DNA of 64,000 nucleotides from the NCBI RefSeq assembly GCF_013377295.1, contig NZ_CP016180.1:186001-250000 (forward strand), given 5' to 3'. Below are positions 59,796-64,000 of the stretch, piece by piece (position 1 is the stretch's first letter; each line of letters opens with the position of its first letter). The notes under the pieces are model-generated. The model ran no database searches, was not told the origin of the DNA, and saw only the letters and a program-made list of their open reading frames with translations. The position numbers were made by a program, and so were the translations under genes. Source of the DNA: Pasteurella skyensis (GTDB taxonomy: Bacteria; Pseudomonadota; Gammaproteobacteria; Enterobacterales; Pasteurellaceae).

Positions 59796-60059
59796 ATGAA
59801 TAAACTAACACTTTTTTACGCTGATTTATGCCCTGACACATCCCCTTTCGTTCAAGAATTAGAGCGATTAAATGTTGAATATGAAGGTGTAAATATTTTT
59901 GAGTCAATGGCGAATTTTAAACGCTTTTTGAAATTACGTGATAATCATTCGGCGTTTGATATACCAAAGAGTTTAGGGAATATTGGTATTCCTGCTTTAG
60001 TGCTAGACGATGAAAAAGTGATTTTAGATTGTGAAGAATTACAAACTATTTTTGGTTAA
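59796..60059 (+). CDS. Small glutaredoxin-like protein
   Basis: The 87-residue protein looks like a thioredoxin/glutaredoxin fold: TLFYADLCPDTSPFVQELER begins with strand, CPDT in place of the CxxC motif (one Cys kept), and helix; IPALVLDDEKVILDCEELQT resembles the cis-Pro strand and following turn. The function is probably thiol-related, but the atypical active site leaves this open. It lies 143 bp before glyS. An uptake core follows its stop. Confidence 0.6.
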   Translation: MNKLTLFYADLCPDTSPFVQELERLNVEYEGVNIFESMANFKRFLKLRDNHSAFDIPKSLGNIGIPALVLDDEKVILDCEELQTIFG

Positions 60060-60202
60060 AGCGGTTAGATTTTAGAGAGAATTTGCAAATTTGTGATGCT
60101 CTGAGTCACGAATTGAAAACGGCACGCAGTGAGTGCCGAATCGGTTACAAAATTTATTATGCAATCGCTGTATAATTAAAAAATACAAAAAGAGAGAACA
60201 AA
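60060..60202. promoter_or_regulatory. Gap before glyS
   Basis: It holds an uptake core at about 60058-60064 with an ATTTGCAAATTT block, a CGGCAC-GCAGTGA-GTGCCG hairpin (60120-60138) and a TATAAT hexamer at 60171-60176, 26 bases before the glyS start. No -35 box at good spacing was found. Confidence 0.4.
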
Positions 60203-62269
60203 ATGACAACAAAAAATTTCCTTGCCGAGATTGGCACAGAAGAGTTACCACCGAAGGCACTTAAAAAATTAGGGCTGGCGTTTGCGGGCAATGTGGAGCA
60301 AGAGTTAAATCAAGTGGGTTTGACTTTTGATAAAGTGGAATGGTTTGCCGCACCACGTCGTTTGGCAGTTAAAGTTTTAGGGCTTGCATTGGTGCAACCA
60401 GATAAAAATATTGAAAAACGTGGTCCTGCTGTTAAGGCGGCATTTGATGATCAAGGTAATCCAACCAAAGCAGCAGAAGGCTGGGCAAGAGGTTGTGGGA
60501 TTACAGTTGATCAGGCGGAGCGTATCGCAACGGATAAAGGCGAGTGGTTGGTACATCGTGCGGTTATCAAAGGGCAAGAAACCAAATGCTTGTTAAATGA
60601 GATTATCAACAATGCGTTGGCAAAATTACCGATTCCAAAAGCAATGCGTTGGGGCGATAAAACCGTACAATTTATCCGTCCTGTGCATACGGTAACGATG
60701 TTGCTTGGCGATGAGTTGATCGACGGCGAAATTTTAGGTGTGAAAAGTGGCACAACGTTGCGTGGACACCGTTTCTTAGGACAACAAGAAGTTGAGATCG
60801 CAAATGCGGATCAATATCCTGAAATTTTACGTGAAAAAGGATCGGTTATTGCAGATTTTGAAGAGCGTAAAGCGATCATTTTAAAAGATTCGCAAGCCAA
60901 AGCTGAGGCGTTAGGCGGTATCGCAGATATTGAAGAAGACTTACTTGAAGAAGTTTCATCATTAGTTGAGTTCCCTGTGGTAATGGCGGCGAAATTTGAA
61001 GAGCGTTTCTTAGAAGTGCCAGCTGAGGCGTTAGTTTACACAATGAAAGGGGATCAAAAATATTTCCCTATTTATGATAAAGCAGGCAACTTATTACCAA
61101 ACTTTATTTTTGTGTCGAATATCAACCCAGAAGATCCAACTTTTGTGATTGAAGGGAATGAAAAGGTGGTGCGTCCACGTTTAGCTGACGCAGAATTTTT
61201 CTTTAAATCAGATTTAAAACAGCGTTTAGAAGATAATTTACCACGTTTAGAAACCGTATTATTCCAGCAACAGCTTGGCACAGTACGTGATAAAACGGCT
61301 CGTATTGAGCAACTCAGTGGCGAAATTGCAAAACAAATTGGTGCAGATGAAACCAAAGCAAAACGTGCGGGTTTATTATCAAAATGTGATTTGATGACGA
61401 ATATGGTATTTGAATTTACCGATACGCAAGGCGTAATGGGAATGCACTATGCACGTCACGATGGTGAAGATGAAGAAGTGGCGATTGCATTGAATGAACA
61501 ATATATGCCACGTTTCTCAGGCGATGAATTACCGACTTCATTGGTGGCGTGCAGTGTTGCGTTGGCGGATAAAATTGATACTTTAACGGGTATTTTTGGT
61601 ATCGGTCAGTATCCAAAAGGGGATAAAGACCCATTTGCGTTGCGTCGTGCGGCATTAGGTGTGTTGCGTATTATCGTTGAGAAAAAATTACCATTAGATT
61701 TAACAGATTTAATCCAAAAATCAGCACAATTATTTGGCGATAAATTATCAAATAAAAACGTGGTTGATGAAGTGGTTGATTTTATGCTGGGTCGTTTCCG
61801 TGCGTGGTATCAAGATGAAGGTATTTCAGTTGATGTAATTCAAGCGGTATTAGCACGTCGCCCAACAAAACCAGCAGATTTTGATGCACGTGTGCGTGCG
61901 GTGGCTTATTTCCGTACCCTAGAAAGTGCTGATGCCTTAGCAGCAGCGAATAAACGTGTCGCAAATATCTTAGCCAAAGCGGAAAATAGTGTTGGCGAGA
62001 TCGATCTTTCACTTTGTGAAATTGACGCTGAAAAAGTGTTGGCAGAAAAAATCATTGCGTTAAATTCAAGCCTTGCACCACTATTTGCTAACGGCGAATA
62101 TCAAGCGATTTTAGAACAGTTGGCAAGTTTACGTGATGTGGTGGATACCTTCTTTGATAAAGTAATGGTAAATGCCGAAGATGAAAAACTACGTAATAAC
62201 CGTTTAGCGATTTTAGGCTCGCTACAACGCCTATTCTTAAATGTGGCGGATATTTCAGTTTTACAATAA
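60203..62269 (+). CDS. glyS: Glycyl-tRNA synthetase beta subunit
   Basis: The 688-residue subunit starts with [20 protein letters not shown] and has [40 protein letters not shown], a [20 protein letters not shown] segment of HD-like fold and a C-terminal anticodon-binding DALR-like region. Length is the same as E. coli GlyS (689). It binds tRNA-Gly and supports the GlyQ active site. AGAGAG precedes the ATG. Note that several strong antisense ORFs here are shadows. Confidence 0.97.
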   Translation: MTTKNFLAEIGTEELPPKALKKLGLAFAGNVEQELNQVGLTFDKVEWFAAPRRLAVKVLGLALVQPDKNIEKRGPAVKAAFDDQGNPTKAAEGWARGCGITVDQAERIATDKGEWLVHRAVIKGQETKCLLNEIINNALAKLPIPKAMRWGDKTVQFIRPVHTVTMLLGDELIDGEILGVKSGTTLRGHRFLGQQEVEIANADQYPEILREKGSVIADFEERKAIILKDSQAKAEALGGIADIEEDLLEEVSSLVEFPVVMAAKFEERFLEVPAEALVYTMKGDQKYFPIYDKAGNLLPNFIFVSNINPEDPTFVIEGNEKVVRPRLADAEFFFKSDLKQRLEDNLPRLETVLFQQQLGTVRDKTARIEQLSGEIAKQIGADETKAKRAGLLSKCDLMTNMVFEFTDTQGVMGMHYARHDGEDEEVAIALNEQYMPRFSGDELPTSLVACSVALADKIDTLTGIFGIGQYPKGDKDPFALRRAALGVLRIIVEKKLPLDLTDLIQKSAQLFGDKLSNKNVVDEVVDFMLGRFRAWYQDEGISVDVIQAVLARRPTKPADFDARVRAVAYFRTLESADALAAANKRVANILAKAENSVGEIDLSLCEIDAEKVLAEKIIALNSSLAPLFANGEYQAILEQLASLRDVVDTFFDKVMVNAEDEKLRNNRLAILGSLQRLFLNVADISVLQ

Positions 62270-62284
62270 GTTTATAGAGGGATT

Positions 62285-63577
62285 ATGAAAAAGAATTTAT
62301 TATCTTTGTTCTCTGGTTGTGGCGGAATGGATATTGGTTTTGAAGGTGGATTTAAAGTTTTAAAATCAACTATTAATTCTGATATACATTCTCAGTGGAT
62401 AGAAGATGAAGATGATAATTTCTTTTATTTAAAAGATACTATCTTTCAAACAGAATTTGCAAATGATATTAATGAACAAGCAAAAATAACGTGGAATGAT
62501 TATTTTTCTAATAAAAGAAATAAGGATTTAAGCAATACTTTTAAAGTTGCAAGTATTGTTGATCTTGTTAAGGATTATCGGAAAGGGAATAAAAATATTT
62601 TTCCAGATAGTGTTGATATTGTAACAGGTGGCTTTCCTTGTCAAGATTTTAGTGTTTCAGGTAAAAGAAAAGGATTTAATTCTCATAAAGATCATAATGG
62701 AAATATAATAGAAGATTCTATACCTACGAAAGAAACACGGGGGAAGCTTTATATGTGGATGAAGGAAGTCATTGAAATTACATTGCCTAAAATATTTATT
62801 GCAGAAAATGTTAAAGGGTTAGCTAATTTAGGAGATATAAAAGATATTATTCAATCAGATTTTTCTTCTATAAATGGAGATAGTTATTTAGTTCTACCAC
62901 CACAGATCCTTCATGCTGGTCAGTTTGGTATTCCACAGTCAAGAGAAAGAATATTTTTTATTGGTTTAAAGAAATCTTCTTTAACAGATGAGGCTTTAAA
63001 AGAATTAAGTAAAGAAAATATTGATGAAAAAGTAACACCATACCCTGTTCCAACTCATCGTTTAAATGGGGAATTTCATTTTTCTTCTAAGGCTCATTTA
63101 ATGAAGGAGTTCACTAAGAGTAAAAGTGTATTGCTTGATTTAGAAGAACCAGAACAAAGCGATGATTTATCTCAAAAATTTTATTCAAAAGCTAAATTTA
63201 TGGGAAAACACTGTCAGGGGCAAAAAGAAATTGACTTGAATAAACTTGCTCCAACTATTCGTTCTGAACATCATGGAAATATAGAGTTTAGGCGATTAGA
63301 CATAGAAAATGGTGGAATAATTGTAGACGAGTTAGAAAGAGGATTAAAGCAGAGAAGATTAACACTTAGAGAGTGTGCTAGGATACAAACATTTCCTGAT
63401 AACTTTAATTTTGTTATTTCTAAAAATAAAAATCATACTAAATTTTTTGTTAGCCCAAGCATGGGATATAAGTTAGTTGGTAATGCTGTTCCACCATTAT
63501 TGGCATATCATATTGCTAAAAAAATAGAATCTAATTGGGATTTTTACTTTGGAAAGGAAGAATATGAAAAACAATAA
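62285..63577 (+). CDS. C5-cytosine DNA methyltransferase (type II)
   Basis: The 430-residue enzyme has the motifs of m5C methyltransferases in order: I LLSLFSGCGGMDIGFEGGF (residues 5-23), IV GGFPCQDFSVSGKRKGF with the catalytic Cys near 119, VI FIAENVKGL, VIII QFGIPQSRERIFFIG, IX region TIRSEHHGNIEFRRL and X GNAVPPLLAYHIAKK. The variable target-recognition region lies around residues 235-330; the recognition site cannot be read from it. AGAGGG precedes the ATG, 15 bp after glyS. It overlaps the next ORF by 14 bp, the usual layout of a methylase-restriction pair. Confidence 0.93.
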   Translation: MKKNLLSLFSGCGGMDIGFEGGFKVLKSTINSDIHSQWIEDEDDNFFYLKDTIFQTEFANDINEQAKITWNDYFSNKRNKDLSNTFKVASIVDLVKDYRKGNKNIFPDSVDIVTGGFPCQDFSVSGKRKGFNSHKDHNGNIIEDSIPTKETRGKLYMWMKEVIEITLPKIFIAENVKGLANLGDIKDIIQSDFSSINGDSYLVLPPQILHAGQFGIPQSRERIFFIGLKKSSLTDEALKELSKENIDEKVTPYPVPTHRLNGEFHFSSKAHLMKEFTKSKSVLLDLEEPEQSDDLSQKFYSKAKFMGKHCQGQKEIDLNKLAPTIRSEHHGNIEFRRLDIENGGIIVDELERGLKQRRLTLRECARIQTFPDNFNFVISKNKNHTKFFVSPSMGYKLVGNAVPPLLAYHIAKKIESNWDFYFGKEEYEKQ

Positions 63578-64000
63578 TTCTCTACTACAATCTTTTTTAA
63601 CTATTTATTTTCATAAAATAGAGAACTTATTAAATAAAAATTCTAGTGGTTTGAAAGAAGTTAAGTTTCAGTCTAGTGAAGCAAACACGGATGAGCATTT
63701 AAAACTATTTTTTCAGAAATTTTTAATAGAAAATAATTCAATTTTAGATACAGAGATTAAAGAATTAGTTATAAAAATAGATAATTTAGAAGAAACCATT
63801 TCTGTTGATAATCTATATAATTATAAAATAGTGAAAGTTTTACTTCCAGAAGATCTTACTGATGATCAAAAATTAGATATTTCTGAAAGTAAGAAATCAG
63901 TATATACAAATCCAGATTTATATTTGAAAATATCAGATGGAACTAATATTTTTTATGAATCAGTGGAATTAAAATCTACTAAAAATAATAAAATACAAGG
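63564..64000 (+). CDS. Probable type II restriction endonuclease (3' end cut by window)
   Basis: A frame open from ATG 63564, with GGAAGG upstream inside the methyltransferase gene, runs past the window end (at least 145 residues). It starts MKNNNSLLQSFLTIYFHKIE. Near the end it has NPDLYLKISDGTNIFYESVE and then LKST, which fits a PD-(D/E)xK nuclease core (Pro-Asp ... Glu-Leu-Lys). Position, overlap and this motif make it the likely partner enzyme of the methyltransferase. The subtype cannot be assigned. Confidence 0.65.
   Translation, partial: MKNNNSLLQSFLTIYFHKIENLLNKNSSGLKEVKFQSSEANTDEHLKLFFQKFLIENNSILDTEIKELVIKIDNLEETISVDNLYNYKIVKVLLPEDLTDDQKLDISESKKSVYTNPDLYLKISDGTNIFYESVELKSTKNNKIQ

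Noticed and set aside
60120-60138. Hairpin before glyS as a T-box or riboswitch
   Set aside because: It is a single 6-bp stem with no T-box sequence or further structure; glycyl-tRNA synthetase T-boxes are not expected in this group.

Overview
The window is about 64 kb of a low-GC gammaproteobacterial chromosome, most likely a member of the Pasteurellaceae. Gene content and gene order fit that family, and more than twenty copies of the 7-mer AAGCGGT (or ACCGCTT) are scattered through it. These are followed, in many intergenic copies, by AT-rich blocks around AAATTTGCAAATTT. This is the Actinobacillus pleuropneumoniae-type DNA uptake signal rather than the Haemophilus influenzae type (AAGTGCGGT). 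No species name can be supported from the sequence alone.

Layout. 1-10.4 kb: hflC (cut by the window start), purA, a PhnA-like zinc-ribbon protein, an exported ATP-dependent DNA ligase, cpdB, an exported protein of unknown function divergent from a small XRE regulator with two visible operators, then rluA and rapA. 10.7-16.7 kb: the pyruvate dehydrogenase operon aceE-aceF-lpdA, with uptake-signal stem-loops in both gaps. 16.7-20.5 kb: a repeat island with a DUF3037 gene, a decapitated HipA-like kinase, three copies of a repeat of about 365-405 bp, and an IS110-family element sitting inside the third copy. 20.6-28.5 kb: a 2546-residue trimeric autotransporter adhesin with a 17-T tract in its presumed promoter. 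28.7-34.3 kb: sialic acid catabolism (nanE-nanK-nanA) divergent from the sialic acid TRAP transporter (siaP, siaQM) around a CRP-like site.

34.5-41.4 kb: aspS, dnaQ, tRNA-Asp, an ORF6N-type protein, yffB, dapE and rimO. 41.4-45.9 kb: an accessory cluster of small lipoproteins, small membrane proteins, a YhcG-type nuclease and a truncated DUF3396 (type VI immunity family) gene, with short orphan 3' coding remnants between them. 45.9-51.1 kb: sfsA, ydiJ and ompA. 51.1-52.4 kb: an IS256-like element with a frameshifted transposase, then a 45-bp mobile-looking hairpin. 52.4-62.3 kb: menB, asnB, birA, murB (frameshifted as read), dapF, glyQ and glyS, with two small genes between the glycyl-tRNA synthetase subunits. 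62.3-64 kb: a C5-cytosine methyltransferase and the start of its probable partner restriction enzyme, cut by the window end.

The most notable item is the IS110 element. A copy of the repeat without the insertion lies next to it, so its ends can be read to within three bases. Its 183-bp leader has the order expected of a bridge RNA (5' hairpin, target loop, donor loop). The leader carries an 8-base match to the target and a 9-base match to the element's own end. Other points are the murB frameshift in a six-G run, the phase-variation-type promoter of the adhesin, and the remnants in the immunity-like cluster.
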